Of a stretch of 64,000 nucleotides of DNA, positions 1-8,556 are shown piece by piece. The notes under the pieces are model-generated. The model worked only from the letters and a program-made list of their open reading frames with translations. It had not been told where the DNA came from and made no database searches. How positions within the stretch are numbered: position 1 is the stretch's first letter; the number at the start of each line of letters is the position of its first letter. This DNA comes from Phenylobacterium sp. (lineage in GTDB: Bacteria; Pseudomonadota; Alphaproteobacteria; Caulobacterales; Caulobacteraceae): the NCBI RefSeq assembly GCF_004297125.1, contig NZ_SCVD01000015.1, forward strand, positions 26,469 to 90,468, read 5' to 3'. The translations under genes and the position numbers were made by a program.

Positions 1-967
1 TGTCGAAGCGATGCGCCAGCCCGCGCGCCAGGAAGAAGCCCGCCATGAAGCCCACGACATTGGCCAGCAACACGAACTGCACGCCCGATGGCGGCAGTCG
101 CCAAAAGTAGGTGTTCACGTGGATGCTCAGGGCCGCCTGGACTCCGCCCAGCACGTACGAGATCAGGATCGCCGCGAAGTAGATCGAGAACGCCTTCAGC
201 CGGAAGGCGGTGAGCAGGTTGCGGATTAGCCCCCCGCTGCCGGCCGACAGGCTGCCGTCCACATTACCTGTGGCATATACCTGCTGCGCCCGGCGCTGTG
301 TGCCCAGGGCCGAGGTGAAGATCACCACCACGACGATGGCCCCGCAGGCCAGGGCCAGGGGCTGGTAGGCGGCCGGGTTGAGCTGCCCGTCCGGGAAGCC
401 CGTCGTGGACCGGAAGAACAGGCTGAACGCCAGCGCGAGCACCAGCAGCCGCCCGACATAGGCGAACAGGGCGCGGAACCCGCTGACCGAAACCCGCTCC
501 CGGAAGTCCGTGCTGAGCTCGGCGCCAAGGGCCATGTGCGGCACGAAATAGAAGGACTGCATCAGCCGGCCCAGGGCCGTGAACCCCAACAGCCAGGCGA
601 ACAGGATCCAGTCTCCCGCGCCGGCCGGCGGGCTGAACAGCAGGTAGAGGCACACCGCCAGCGGGATGGGAGCCAGGTACAGGAACGGGTGCCGCCGCCC
701 CAGGCGCGAGCGGAGATTGTCCGAAACATTGCCGATAATGGGGTCCGATAGTCCATCGAACAGCAGCGCGATCAGCAGCGCCAGCCCCGTCATCGAGCCC
801 GATAGCCCTACGACCTGAACGTAATAGAAGAAGAGGAACGTCTCCAGCGCGGCGCTCTTCACTCCCTCCGCCGTCTCGCCGAGCCCGTAGCTGAGCTTGG
901 TGACGAACGGCAGCCGATCGACCTCGCCGGCTCGCCCCGCAGCTTCCCCCGATGTGTCGCTAGCCAT
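1..967 (-). CDS. MFS permease of the GPH (sugar/cation symporter) type, C-terminus cut by window edge
   Basis: The reading frame is open from an ATG at 967 to base 1, giving about 322 residues of a polytopic membrane protein. Translation shows LSYGLGETAEGVK at the N-terminus, then alternating hydrophobic segments and the cytoplasmic loop motif DNLRSRLGRRHPF after helix 2. That pattern (D-x-x-R-S-R-x-G-R-R) is typical of the glycoside-pentoside-hexuronide MFS subfamily, which takes up sugars or other polar organic compounds by cation symport. A GGGAG ribosome site lies just upstream of the ATG. Its place beside catabolic genes suggests substrate uptake, but the substrate cannot be read from sequence. 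About 100-150 residues at the C-terminus are missing. Confidence 0.8.
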   Translation of the reverse strand, partial: MASDTSGEAAGRAGEVDRLPFVTKLSYGLGETAEGVKSAALETFLFFYYVQVVGLSGSMTGLALLIALLFDGLSDPIIGNVSDNLRSRLGRRHPFLYLAPIPLAVCLYLLFSPPAGAGDWILFAWLLGFTALGRLMQSFYFVPHMALGAELSTDFRERVSVSGFRALFAYVGRLLVLALAFSLFFRSTTGFPDGQLNPAAYQPLALACGAIVVVVIFTSALGTQRRAQQVYATGNVDGSLSAGSGGLIRNLLTAFRLKAFSIYFAAILISYVLGGVQAALSIHVNTYFWRLPPSGVQFVLLANVVGFMAGFFLARGLAHRFD

Positions 968-1452
968 GTCGCTCCCGGCGCCCGGTGAACCGGAGCTCAT
1001 TGGTAATTTGTTACCAACAACACGATGGCCGGGCTTTTGGTCAAGTCTCAAGTTGAAGGACCGCGACGGCCACATGTTGGATTGCGGAACGACGGCGGCG
1101 AGATCCGGGGGCAAACGTGCGCGCCGATGAAACTCGACCGCCGTTTGGGCTACGTGCGGATGCGCCTCTCGCCCGCACTCGCGGACCGCGCTTCAGCCGG
1201 GACATCCGAGATGGCGGACGCTGAAAGCGCTGATCGGGCGAGGTGGTTTCGCCGAAAGCGCGGCGACACTCTCAGTTCATTTTGAGATGAGTAGGACTGC
1301 CGTGCCCCAGTCGGGAGACATTCGGGTCCAGGCCGACAGCTGCGCTTCGCGGCCCGCTCGCGCCGATGTCCGAAAAACAAATGGATCCCGTTGCGGACGT
1401 ACAGCCGGTCAGGGAGCCAACCACAGCGATGAATGAGCCGGCGTCACCCAAC
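968..1452. other. Intergenic region with no recognised gene
   Basis: This 485-bp stretch separates the leftward MFS gene from the stop of the leftward LLM oxidoreductase gene. Apart from the dyad at 1000-1017, I see no ORF with a plausible ribosome site, no RNA gene and no clear terminator. Short frames here have no family-like sequence. Confidence 0.4.
1000..1017. promoter_or_regulatory. Perfect inverted repeat upstream of the MFS gene (putative operator)
   Basis: TTGGTAA and TTACCAA flank the 4-bp centre TTTG. The dyad is perfect over 7+7 bp and starts 33 bp upstream of the MFS ATG, a usual place for a TetR or LacI-type operator. It differs in spacing from the RTAAC-N4-GTTAY motif found further right, so a different protein may bind it. 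Confidence 0.5.
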
Positions 1453-2640
1453 TCACGCCGCGCGGGCAAAGGCCGGGACGAGCAGCCGGCCGGCCAGTTC
1501 GATGCTCTTCAGCACCGCGGCGTGCGGGATGGATCCGAACTGCATCATGCACATCATGCGGTCCGCGCCGATCGCCTGGTAGCCCTTGAGCTTCTCGGCG
1601 CAGTGCGGGGCGTCGCCGATCACGACACAGTCCAGCGGCTCAAGGATGTCGTGCGCCTCCTTGAACGTGATCTCTTCGCCCTGGGCCATGCGCTTGAGCA
1701 GCACCAGCACCGGTGGATCGTCGTCGTGGATCACCGTCTCATCGGGATCGAGCCGCGCCAGCGCCGCCGTGTCGCGCGCTGAGTTCGGATGGAGGCCCGC
1801 CTTGATCATGTCGTACCAGACCCGTCGCGGCACCTTGAACACGCGCGGCGCGGCGTTGACGTACCACAGCGCCGACCAGGCGGCGCCGTTGGCTATGGCT
1901 TCCTCGCGCGTCTCGGCCACGTGGACGAAGGTGAAGCAGCCCTTCTGCCGGTTGATGAACCGGCCGGCCGGCGCCTTACAGGCCGAGAGGCCCCGGTCGT
2001 GCTCGCGCAGCATCTCGCCCAGGAACTTCACCGGGCTGAGCAGCGTGGTGCCCAGAGCGCCGACCCCCATCTCGCCAGCCATGTAGAAGCTCTCGGGCGA
2101 GCCGCAGGTCTGCCAGAGCGGCGGATGCGGCCTCTGCAACGGCTTCGGCACGATCTCGCGCGGGGGCACCTTGTAGTCCGGGCCGTCCCACGAGAACTCA
2201 GGCTCGGTCCAGATGCGCGGGATGATGTGCATGGCGTCGCGCACCTGGTCGCGCGCCTTCTCGGGATCGACGCCGAAGGTCTCCCATTCCTTGCCGCCCG
2301 ACTTGGCGAGCCCCATCTCGAAGCGGCCGCCCGACAGCACGTCCAGCGTGGCGCCGCGCTCCGCCACCCGCAGCGGCGAGTTGATGGCGAACGGCGCCAG
2401 TACGCCGGCATGGCCCACCCGCAGACGCTTGGTGGTCATGGCGATGGCGGTCAGAACCAGTTCGGGCGCGGCGGAGTAGCTGAACTCCGGGGCGCCGTGG
2501 TGCTCCACCTGCCACCACGCGGTGAACCCGGCGTCGTCGGCCGCGCGGGCCTGGTCCAGGATTTCGCGGAAGAGGCTGGCCTCATCCTCGCCGTGCCAGG
2601 GGAAGGCCCGCTGGATCTCGCAGAAGATATCGAACTTCAC
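1453..2640 (-). CDS. LLM-class flavin-dependent oxidoreductase (luciferase-like monooxygenase)
   Basis: The 395-residue protein starts MKFDIFCEIQ and has the bacterial-luciferase TIM-barrel pattern: WWQVEHHG near residue 45, VGHAGVLAPFAINSPLRVAE near 80-95, DVLSGGRFEMGLAKSGG near 105 and PPLWQTCGSPES near 180. Family members use reduced FMN or F420 to hydroxylate or oxidise small organic molecules; in proteobacteria FMNH2 supplied by a reductase is usual. The promoter region carries two copies of the putative TetR operator. It lies downstream of the amidohydrolase gene on the same strand but probably has its own promoter. The substrate is unknown; a ketone, ester or terpenoid would fit the BVMO and SDR nearby. 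Confidence 0.85.
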   Translation of the reverse strand: MKFDIFCEIQRAFPWHGEDEASLFREILDQARAADDAGFTAWWQVEHHGAPEFSYSAAPELVLTAIAMTTKRLRVGHAGVLAPFAINSPLRVAERGATLDVLSGGRFEMGLAKSGGKEWETFGVDPEKARDQVRDAMHIIPRIWTEPEFSWDGPDYKVPPREIVPKPLQRPHPPLWQTCGSPESFYMAGEMGVGALGTTLLSPVKFLGEMLREHDRGLSACKAPAGRFINRQKGCFTFVHVAETREEAIANGAAWSALWYVNAAPRVFKVPRRVWYDMIKAGLHPNSARDTAALARLDPDETVIHDDDPPVLVLLKRMAQGEEITFKEAHDILEPLDCVVIGDAPHCAEKLKGYQAIGADRMMCMMQFGSIPHAAVLKSIELAGRLLVPAFARAA

Positions 2641-2668
2641 GCCTCGCGCCTTTCAATGCATCAATTTT

Positions 2669-2682
2669 ATAACACTTGTTAT
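2669..2682. promoter_or_regulatory. Putative TetR operator, copy 1 (LLM promoter)
   Basis: ATAACACTTGTTAT is a perfect ATAAC-N4-GTTAT dyad, 29 bp upstream of the LLM oxidoreductase ATG. It matches the copy in front of the BVMO gene. Confidence 0.7.
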
Positions 2683-2751
2683 GTAATGGTCCGCGCGGAT
2701 CGAAGTCAATCGTGACCGGGCCGAAGGACGGCCGTTTCCGGCCCTTCTTAC

Positions 2752-2765
2752 ATAACGTTTGATAT
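2752..2765. promoter_or_regulatory. Putative TetR operator, copy 2 (LLM promoter, degenerate)
   Basis: ATAACGTTTGATAT has an intact left arm and one mismatch in the right arm. It is 112 bp upstream of the LLM ATG, between that gene and the stop of the amidohydrolase gene. Confidence 0.5.
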
Positions 2766-2770
2766 GCCAA

Positions 2771-3814
2771 TCACGTCGCGGCCTCCGCCAGGCCCTGGAT
2801 GCGGTAAGCGCGCGCCGCGACGTCGTGGAACATCAGCCGCTTCTCCTCGTCGCTGAACCCCGCGGCCATCTTCTTGTGGGCGTTCCAGAGCACGCCGTAG
2901 CTGCAGGCGCGCTTGTCCATCGGGAAGTTGCTCTCGAACATGCAGCGCGCCGGGCCGAACAGCTCGATGGCGGCGGCGTAGTAGGGCTCGTTGGCCGCCG
3001 CGAGCTCATCGGAGGTCGGTGGCAGGGATCGGCCATGCCAGGCAAAGCCGTTGAAGTGCATGTTTAGGCCGCCCAGCTTCAGCATCACGTTGGGCTGCTG
3101 GGCCACTGTCGCAAGGCCCGCTTGCCAGGCCGCGAACACCTCCACCCGCCGGTCCGCATACCAGCCCATGCCGAGTGGCGTGCCGATATGGTCGAGGACG
3201 AGGGTTAGACCGGGCAGCGCGGCGGCCAGCTTCGCGACCTGATCGAGCTGGTGGTGGAACACCCAGATGTCGAGCGACAACCCGCGCCGCTCCAGCTCGC
3301 GCGCGCCGGCGCGGAAGGCGGCGCTTTCCATCATGTCGGGCGGCGCGCTGGGCCAGGGGTCGAGCGCGCCGTGGGGATCGGCGCAGACGATGGGACGGAT
3401 CCCGCGATAGCGCTCCGGCGCGCGCGCGATGTGGAGGTCCAGCACCTCGCCGACCCGCTCCCCCAGCATGAGGTCGGCCGAGCCGAAGATCGCCGCGCAG
3501 GCCCGCACCGACCCGAAGGCGCCGCTGGCCGCCTGCGCGCCCACCCCATTGGCGAACTCCACCTCCCCGATCGAGCGCAGCTCGGCCGGGCCGTCCGGCC
3601 GGTACATCGCCCCGCACTCGGCGAAGACGCTGGCGACGATATTGTGGCCGCCGCGGGCGGGATCGGCGTCGGCCAGGAAGTCGTCCAGGAGATAGGTGTC
3701 GTGGGGCAGCCGCCAGAGGTGGTGGTGGGCGTCGATGATCGGCAGCCCGGGCTCCAGCGGAGCCTCGCGCACCTGGGCCAGCCAGTCGCCACGCACGGGC
3801 CATTCCATGGACAT
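2771..3814 (-). CDS. Amidohydrolase-2 family metal-dependent hydrolase
   Basis: From the ATG at 3814 the protein has 347 residues. Near the N-terminus, PIIDAHHHLWRLP is the metal-binding HxH strand of the amidohydrolase-2 (TIM-barrel) family. Later elements include VLDHIGTPLG and MFESNFPMDK, the usual final strand motif. Relatives hydrolyse lactones or cyclic acids, or decarboxylate aromatic acids. The frame extends to 3880 into the TonB gene; the internal start at 3814 or 3808 avoids that overlap but has only a weak ribosome site. It lies 37 bp downstream of the TonB receptor gene and is likely cotranscribed with it and the VOC gene. Confidence 0.8.
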   Translation of the reverse strand: MSMEWPVRGDWLAQVREAPLEPGLPIIDAHHHLWRLPHDTYLLDDFLADADPARGGHNIVASVFAECGAMYRPDGPAELRSIGEVEFANGVGAQAASGAFGSVRACAAIFGSADLMLGERVGEVLDLHIARAPERYRGIRPIVCADPHGALDPWPSAPPDMMESAAFRAGARELERRGLSLDIWVFHHQLDQVAKLAAALPGLTLVLDHIGTPLGMGWYADRRVEVFAAWQAGLATVAQQPNVMLKLGGLNMHFNGFAWHGRSLPPTSDELAAANEPYYAAAIELFGPARCMFESNFPMDKRACSYGVLWNAHKKMAAGFSDEEKRLMFHDVAARAYRIQGLAEAAT

Positions 3815-3851
3815 GGGAGCAACGAAGCCGGGCGCGGCCCGCCCGGCCCTC

Positions 3852-6146
3852 CTAGAAGTTAACGCCCAGCCGCACGCCATAGGTCCGGGGCGGGTAGTAG
3901 ACGAAGTTGTCGGGCTGGATCGCCTGCTGGCCCAGCGAGATCGACTGCAGGCCGTCGTTCGAGATGATGTCGTCGTCCTCGATGTTGGCGACGAACGCCT
4001 CGATCCGATACCGCCGATCCACGCTCTCCCACGTCACCCGCGCATTGGTCGTATGGTAGGATTTCTGGCGCGAGGTGATGTAATTGTCGGCCAGGAAGTC
4101 CACGCGGCCCGAGAAGTAGGCGTCGATCCGCGGCGTAATCGCGCCGAACGCGGTCTCGAACCGGTACTCCGCGCCCAGGTTGACCGTGTAGGGCGGCGTC
4201 TGGTTCAGGTTGTTGCCCTTGAAATTGCACAGCCGGGTGACCGGATCGCAACCGGGGCCCGGCCCGCCGAAGCGCGCGGCCGTGGTGATGTAGCGACCGT
4301 ACTCCGCGTCCGTCAGAGTCGCAGTGGCATTGAGGCGGAGGTTGTCGACGGGCACGGCCGACAGCTCCACCTCCAGCCCGTTCACGTCCGTCTTGCCGTC
4401 GACGTTGTTGATGCCCGATTGGGTTGCGCTCTGGATGAACACCTGAAGGTTCTTGATCTCCTGGTGATAGGCCGCGACATTCAGCTGGACCCGGTCGTCG
4501 AAGAACCTCGATTTCAGGCCCACGTCGAACGACGTGAGGGTCTCGGGATCGTAGATGTTGCCCAAGCCCGTAATGTTGCCGCCAGCCAGGTAGCCGCGCG
4601 CCACGGAAGCGAAGACCATGGTCTTCTCGTTGACTTGGTAGCTCAGGCCCAGCTTGCCGGTGACCCGGTTCCACGTCTCGCTGAACGGGCCGGCCGTGAC
4701 GCCACAGCTGCCGCCGCAAGCGATCGGGAGCTGGTAGTCCAGCGCGTTGAAGCCGGTCTTCTTGTCACGCGTGTAGCGCAGGCCGACGGTGAGGATCAGC
4801 GGCAGCTCGGCGCTAGTATTGCCAAAATCGTAGTCGAACTGGCCGAACGCGGCCAAAGCCTTGGTCTTACTGGTCCCAGAGCTCAGGAAGTTGAAGCGGT
4901 TGAACGGCGCGGTCGGGCCCGAGTCGTTGTAGCCGGTGTCGCTATAGGCGAAGTCCTGGAAGTTCTTTCCGTAAAAGTAGATGCCACCGACCAGCCAGGT
5001 CAGGGGTCCCTCGCCGTTCGAGGTGAAACGGACCTCCTGCGAGAACTGCTTGGCGTCCAGCCGCCAGGCCGAGCCGAAGGAGAGCGGCAGGTCCGAACCG
5101 TCGCCATCGCTGATCTGGTCCACATGGCTTTTGCCGTAGGCGGTGACCGAGGTGAAGTTGGCGAACGGCATCTCGTATTCCAACGTGCCCGAATACAGCT
5201 GGGTGTCATTGCTCCCGACGTCCGGATAGTCGTGGCAAACCCGGCGGGGATTGAACTTCGCCGCCGTGCTGAAGTCGCATGGCGAGCCGATCGGGACGCC
5301 CAGCGGCGGGGTGGTGTAGCGGGCTGGCGTCTGCCACCACGCGGTCGCGGTGGCCGCCACGCCCTCGCTCCAGGTGCGGTGCGCCGCCAGCAGCAGGCGC
5401 GCTTGCGGGTTGAAGTCGATCGCGAGCTGGGCGCGGATCATCTGGTAGTCCAGCCGGTCGAGCTGCTTGGTCGCCGTGGGCTTGGCCGAGAGGTTCTTGG
5501 TGTAGGGATCGTGCTCGGCCGACACCGCGGTCAGGCGCGCGGCGATCTGCATGTCGCCGTCCGTGACCAGTGGCACATTGACGAAGCCCCGGAAGGTGCG
5601 CGCGTCGTAGTTGCCCAGTATGGCGTCGACGCCGGCGCCGAACTCGCCCGTCGGCTTGTTGGTGATGATGTTGATCGAGCCGCCCACCGAGTTGCGACCA
5701 TAGAGCGTGCCCTGCGGTCCGCGCAGAACCTCGACCCGGGCGATGTCGTAGAATTCTGGGTCGATGGACGTGGTGCGCTGCACGTAGACGCCGTCGATAT
5801 TGTAGGCCACCGGCGAGTCGCCGCCGGGCGTGGTGTTCTGGCTGCCCAGACCCCGCATGGTGATGACGTTCTCGCCGCCGGTGACGCCGGCGCCGAACCG
5901 CAGCGACGGCACGCGCGCGCCCAGCTCCTTGAAGCCGATCACACCCTGCTTTGCCAGATCCTCGCCGCCCACCGCGGTGATCGGGATCGGGACGCGCTGG
6001 ACGTTCTCCTCCCGGAACTGGGCGGTGACCACGACCTCGCTGACCGCGCTTTCGACCGGCTCTGCGGCCTGCGCCGCGCTTACCGACAGCGCCGCCGCGG
6101 CGACGCCCCCCAGAAGGCGCGCCTGGCGCCCGAACATCCTGGCCAT
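3852..6146 (-). CDS. TonB-dependent outer-membrane receptor
   Basis: The protein has 764 residues. A signal peptide ends near AAQA-AEP (residue 28), followed by the TonB box region SEVVVTAQFRE, a plug domain containing GGSINIITNKPTGEF, and a beta-barrel ending in the aromatic-terminated strand YGVRLGVNF, a typical outer-membrane signature. These receptors import large or scarce substrates using proton-motive force through TonB-ExbBD. It lies between the VOC gene upstream (61 bp) and the amidohydrolase downstream on the same strand, so it probably supplies the substrate of this cluster rather than a siderophore. It is not closely similar to the other two receptors in the window. Confidence 0.92.
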   Translation of the reverse strand: MARMFGRQARLLGGVAAAALSVSAAQAAEPVESAVSEVVVTAQFREENVQRVPIPITAVGGEDLAKQGVIGFKELGARVPSLRFGAGVTGGENVITMRGLGSQNTTPGGDSPVAYNIDGVYVQRTTSIDPEFYDIARVEVLRGPQGTLYGRNSVGGSINIITNKPTGEFGAGVDAILGNYDARTFRGFVNVPLVTDGDMQIAARLTAVSAEHDPYTKNLSAKPTATKQLDRLDYQMIRAQLAIDFNPQARLLLAAHRTWSEGVAATATAWWQTPARYTTPPLGVPIGSPCDFSTAAKFNPRRVCHDYPDVGSNDTQLYSGTLEYEMPFANFTSVTAYGKSHVDQISDGDGSDLPLSFGSAWRLDAKQFSQEVRFTSNGEGPLTWLVGGIYFYGKNFQDFAYSDTGYNDSGPTAPFNRFNFLSSGTSKTKALAAFGQFDYDFGNTSAELPLILTVGLRYTRDKKTGFNALDYQLPIACGGSCGVTAGPFSETWNRVTGKLGLSYQVNEKTMVFASVARGYLAGGNITGLGNIYDPETLTSFDVGLKSRFFDDRVQLNVAAYHQEIKNLQVFIQSATQSGINNVDGKTDVNGLEVELSAVPVDNLRLNATATLTDAEYGRYITTAARFGGPGPGCDPVTRLCNFKGNNLNQTPPYTVNLGAEYRFETAFGAITPRIDAYFSGRVDFLADNYITSRQKSYHTTNARVTWESVDRRYRIEAFVANIEDDDIISNDGLQSISLGQQAIQPDNFVYYPPRTYGVRLGVNF

Positions 6147-6207
6147 CTGCCGAACCCTCCTCGATCTGTCGTTGTCGCTTCGGCCCCGGCGCGCGAGGCC
6201 GCCCGTG

Positions 6208-6735
6208 TCAGTGGGACTTGTCGCCGCCCAGCGCCTCGTTGGCGCGCGAATGGCGCACGCCGGGCTGGAGCTCGATCATCTCGATGATGTTGCCGTTGGG
6301 GTCGTAGCAGCAGGCCGTGCCCACGATGCCCAGAGCGGCGTCCGGCGTATGGGGCGGCTGGGTGAAGACGACGCCCGCCTTGGTCAGGGCCTGGTAGGCG
6401 CCGTGCACATTCTGCGTCCGGAAGGCGATGATCCGCGGCACCGTCTGCTTGCGCGCGCCTGGATCGGGAAAGGTCGCCCTGGGCTCGACCCATTCGATCA
6501 GGTCCATCATCGGCCCGTCGGGATCTGTCGGCAGCACCATCAGCACGCCGCGGCCCTGCGCCTTGCCTAGGCCGAAGATGCCGGCCACGAACTCGGGCCA
6601 TACGACGTTGCGCCGGTCGTTCAGGATCTCGAAACCCAGCAGCCGATAGAACGCCACCGACTCGTCGAGGTCCCGGCAATTGATGACGGTGTGATAGAGG
6701 CGCGACAGCGCCCACGCCGACTCGGACACGTCCAC
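6208..6735 (-). CDS. VOC-superfamily protein (glyoxalase/dioxygenase fold)
   Basis: The 175-residue protein has the paired beta-alpha-beta-beta-beta modules of the vicinal oxygen chelate fold: LYHTVINCRDLDESVAFYRLL at the N-terminus and CCYDPNGNIIEMIEL at the C-terminus. Candidate metal ligands are His16 (YHTV) and the final Glu in IIEMIEL. Members include lyases, extradiol dioxygenases and epimerases, and the reaction cannot be chosen from sequence. It is the first gene of a leftward operon with the TonB receptor and amidohydrolase. Three copies of the putative TetR operator lie 71-214 bp upstream. Confidence 0.78.
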   Translation of the reverse strand: MDVSESAWALSRLYHTVINCRDLDESVAFYRLLGFEILNDRRNVVWPEFVAGIFGLGKAQGRGVLMVLPTDPDGPMMDLIEWVEPRATFPDPGARKQTVPRIIAFRTQNVHGAYQALTKAGVVFTQPPHTPDAALGIVGTACCYDPNGNIIEMIELQPGVRHSRANEALGGDKSH

Positions 6736-6805
6736 ATCCTCCCCTGCACGGCCCCGGCGGCGCGCCGACTGCGCGACCGTTCAAAGCTCATCTTATGGGA
6801 TAAAC

Positions 6806-6819
6806 ATAACGCCCGTTGT
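6806..6819. promoter_or_regulatory. Putative TetR operator, copy 3 (VOC-TonB operon)
   Basis: ATAACGCCCGTTGT has an intact left arm and one mismatch on the right. It is 71 bp upstream of the VOC start. Confidence 0.5.
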
Positions 6820-6841
6820 GCGTGGTTCGTAAAGCGGAATT

Positions 6842-6855
6842 ATAACGACCGTTCT
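6842..6855. promoter_or_regulatory. Putative TetR operator, copy 4 (VOC-TonB operon)
   Basis: ATAACGACCGTTCT keeps the ATAAC left arm and GTT of the right arm. It is 36 bp further upstream than copy 3. Confidence 0.45.
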
Positions 6856-6935
6856 GGAAACAAGTCATGGCGCGCCAAGCAGGAGGGCACGCAACGCATT
6901 GCCGTGAGGGCCACATGGGCGACCCCAGCTATGAC

Positions 6936-6949
6936 GTAACAGGCGTTAC
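6936..6949. promoter_or_regulatory. Putative TetR operator, copy 5
   Basis: GTAACAGGCGTTAC is a perfect 5+5 dyad with the 4-bp centre AGGC. It lies just beyond the TetR gene stop, 201 bp upstream of the VOC start. Confidence 0.6.
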
Positions 6950-6958
6950 GAATGACGG

Positions 6959-7591
6959 TCAGCTCGCTGCGCGTGACGGTTTGCGGCCGCTATCGAGAAC
7001 GGCGCCCAGTCGGGCGTCCAACAGCGAGTCGACGAACTGCCGCTGAGCGACGCTCGTGAACTTGCCGGCGCCCAGCAGCACCTGCACGCCCAAGCCGTCG
7101 ATCAGCGCGACGATCTCACGGGCCACGTGCGCGACGTCGAGATCGCGCGGCGCCTCGCCCTGCTCCTGGGCGCGCCGGATCACCGTCGACACCCGGTTCA
7201 TGTACTCGAAGTAGCGCTCGCGCATCACGCGCTGGACCTGGGGGCTGTGCGCGCCCCGCTCCCAGAACGCCAGCCAGCACCGCCACTGCGCCTTCATCGC
7301 CGTCGAGGTTGGGAGGATGGTGTGCAGCAGGTCGCGCAGCGCTTCGCGGGCGGACATGCCCGTCGCCGCCTCGTCCATCATCGGCCGGACCAGCTCGGCG
7401 CCGTGCTCGGAGACCGCGATCAGCACCTCGTCCTTGGACTGGAAGTAGTGGGTCAGGGCGCCGGTGGTGAAGCCGGCCTCCTTCGCCACGTTGCGCATGG
7501 TCAGGCCTTCCAGCCCCTCGCGCGAGATGACGGCCAGCGCGGCGGCGGCGAACTGCCGCCTCCTCTGCTCGTGGTCGGCCTGACGGGCCAT
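6959..7591 (-). CDS. TetR/AcrR-family transcriptional regulator
   Basis: The protein has 210 residues. The helix-turn-helix is at the N-terminus (EGLTMRNVAKEAGFTTGALTHYF, written here as two parts: EGLTMRNVAKEA and GFTTGALTHYF), followed by KDEVLIA and a ligand-binding helical domain. It probably represses the BVMO cluster until an inducer binds. The frame has ATGs at 7597 and 7591; the AGGAG site is 2 bp from the first but 8 bp from the second, so 7591 is preferred. An operator-like half-dyad lies upstream of the start, suggesting autoregulation, and seven more copies lie in neighbouring promoters. C-terminal domain similarity to BetI-type repressors is possible but not established. Confidence 0.88.
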   Translation of the reverse strand: MARQADHEQRRRQFAAAALAVISREGLEGLTMRNVAKEAGFTTGALTHYFQSKDEVLIAVSEHGAELVRPMMDEAATGMSAREALRDLLHTILPTSTAMKAQWRCWLAFWERGAHSPQVQRVMRERYFEYMNRVSTVIRRAQEQGEAPRDLDVAHVAREIVALIDGLGVQVLLGAGKFTSVAQRQFVDSLLDARLGAVLDSGRKPSRAAS

Positions 7592-7646
7592 ACGCATCGC
7601 TCCTCGCCTTACGAGGCAGGCGCGTTACCACACGCTTGGCGATTGG

Positions 7647-7660
7647 AACACGCTCGTTAT
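7647..7660. promoter_or_regulatory. Putative TetR operator, copy 6 (TetR promoter, degenerate)
   Basis: AACACGCTCGTTAT has an intact right arm GTTAT and 3 of 5 matches in the left arm. It lies 56 bp upstream of the TetR ATG and 5 bp below the SDR stop. Confidence 0.4.
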
Positions 7661-7664
7661 GTTT

Positions 7665-8462
7665 TCACGCCGCGTGGACGCCGCCGTCGATCACCAGCTC
7701 GGCGCCGGTGACGAAGCGCGCGGCGTCCGTGCACAGGTAGAGCACACCCTCGGCAATGTCTTCCGGTGCGCCCGGAAAACCCATCGGCGTGGCGGCGACC
7801 GACGCCTTGCGCGCGCCGTCCATCAGTTCCTCCGCCGAGTTCGACCTGGGACCGAGGCGGCCGTCGTTCTGCATCTTGACCCAGATGGCGGTCTCGATGG
7901 CGCCGGGGTGAACCGAGTTCACCCGCACGCCGTTGCGCGCCGCCGCGCACTCAAGCGCGACGGCCTTGCTGAAGAGCCGCACGCCGCCCTTGGTGGCGCA
8001 ATAGGCCGACAGTCCCGGCACGCCGGTCAGCCCCGCCACCGACGAGACATTGACAATCGAGGCGCCGCCGGCCCGCGCCAGCAGCGGCATGGCGGCCCGC
8101 GTGCCGAAGAAGACGCCATCCAGGTTCACCGACTGCTGCCGACGCCAAATCTCGTTCGTCGTCTCCAGAAGGGGCGCGCTAATGCAGAGGCCGGCGTTGT
8201 TGACCAGGGCATGCAGCGCCCCGGCGTCCCGCTCGACCTGGGCCATCACCGCGACCCAGTCGGCCTCGGAGGTGACGTCCAAGGGAACCTTCTCAAGGGG
8301 CCCAGCGGCTTCGGCCAGCGCACAAGTCTCGGCCAGGCCATCCAGGTCCACGTCAGCGGCGAAGACCCGCGCCCCTTCACGCGCCAACGTCAGTGCGCAG
8401 GCGCGTCCGATCCCGCCAGCCGCTCCGGTGACCAGCGCCACCTTTCCCGCCATCCGCCCCAT
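7665..8462 (-). CDS. Short-chain dehydrogenase/reductase
   Basis: From the ATG at 8462 (GAGGGGAG ribosome site) the protein has 265 residues. Classical SDR motifs are present: cofactor loop TGAAGGIG, NNAG, catalytic Ser in NVSSVAG and the Y-x-x-x-K pair in SAYCATKGG. The acidic residue after the second strand (DVD) suggests NAD rather than NADP. It would interconvert an alcohol and a ketone, which could feed the divergently transcribed BVMO. An apparent extension to 8591 would run through the operators and is rejected. The two operators between this gene and the BVMO gene suggest shared control. Confidence 0.88.
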   Translation of the reverse strand: MGRMAGKVALVTGAAGGIGRACALTLAREGARVFAADVDLDGLAETCALAEAAGPLEKVPLDVTSEADWVAVMAQVERDAGALHALVNNAGLCISAPLLETTNEIWRRQQSVNLDGVFFGTRAAMPLLARAGGASIVNVSSVAGLTGVPGLSAYCATKGGVRLFSKAVALECAAARNGVRVNSVHPGAIETAIWVKMQNDGRLGPRSNSAEELMDGARKASVAATPMGFPGAPEDIAEGVLYLCTDAARFVTGAELVIDGGVHAA

Positions 8463-8474
8463 CGCGCTCCCCTC

Positions 8475-8488
8475 GTAACGATCGTTAT
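8475..8488. promoter_or_regulatory. Putative TetR operator, copy 7 (SDR/BVMO divergent promoter)
   Basis: GTAACGATCGTTAT is a GTAAC-N4-GTTAT dyad with a self-complementary GATC centre. It is 13 bp upstream of the SDR ATG. Confidence 0.7.
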
Positions 8489-8523
8489 CTTTACATAGGC
8501 CCTGGCTTGTCGATAGCGTCACC

Positions 8524-8537
8524 ATAACAAATGTTAT
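8524..8537. promoter_or_regulatory. Putative TetR operator, copy 8 (BVMO promoter)
   Basis: ATAACAAATGTTAT is a perfect dyad 20 bp upstream of the BVMO ATG at 8557. It contains an earlier in-frame ATG (8536) that would lie in the operator and is therefore rejected as the start. Its centre is 49 bp from that of copy 7. Confidence 0.7.
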
Positions 8538-8556
8538 GCAATCGGGAGCGAGAGCC

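Noticed and set aside
3696..6287. Very long plus-strand frame (863 codons) opposite the TonB receptor
   Set aside because: It is antisense to a receptor with signal peptide, plug and barrel, and its product is a repetitive Arg/Val/Asp-rich sequence typical of GC-rich shadows.
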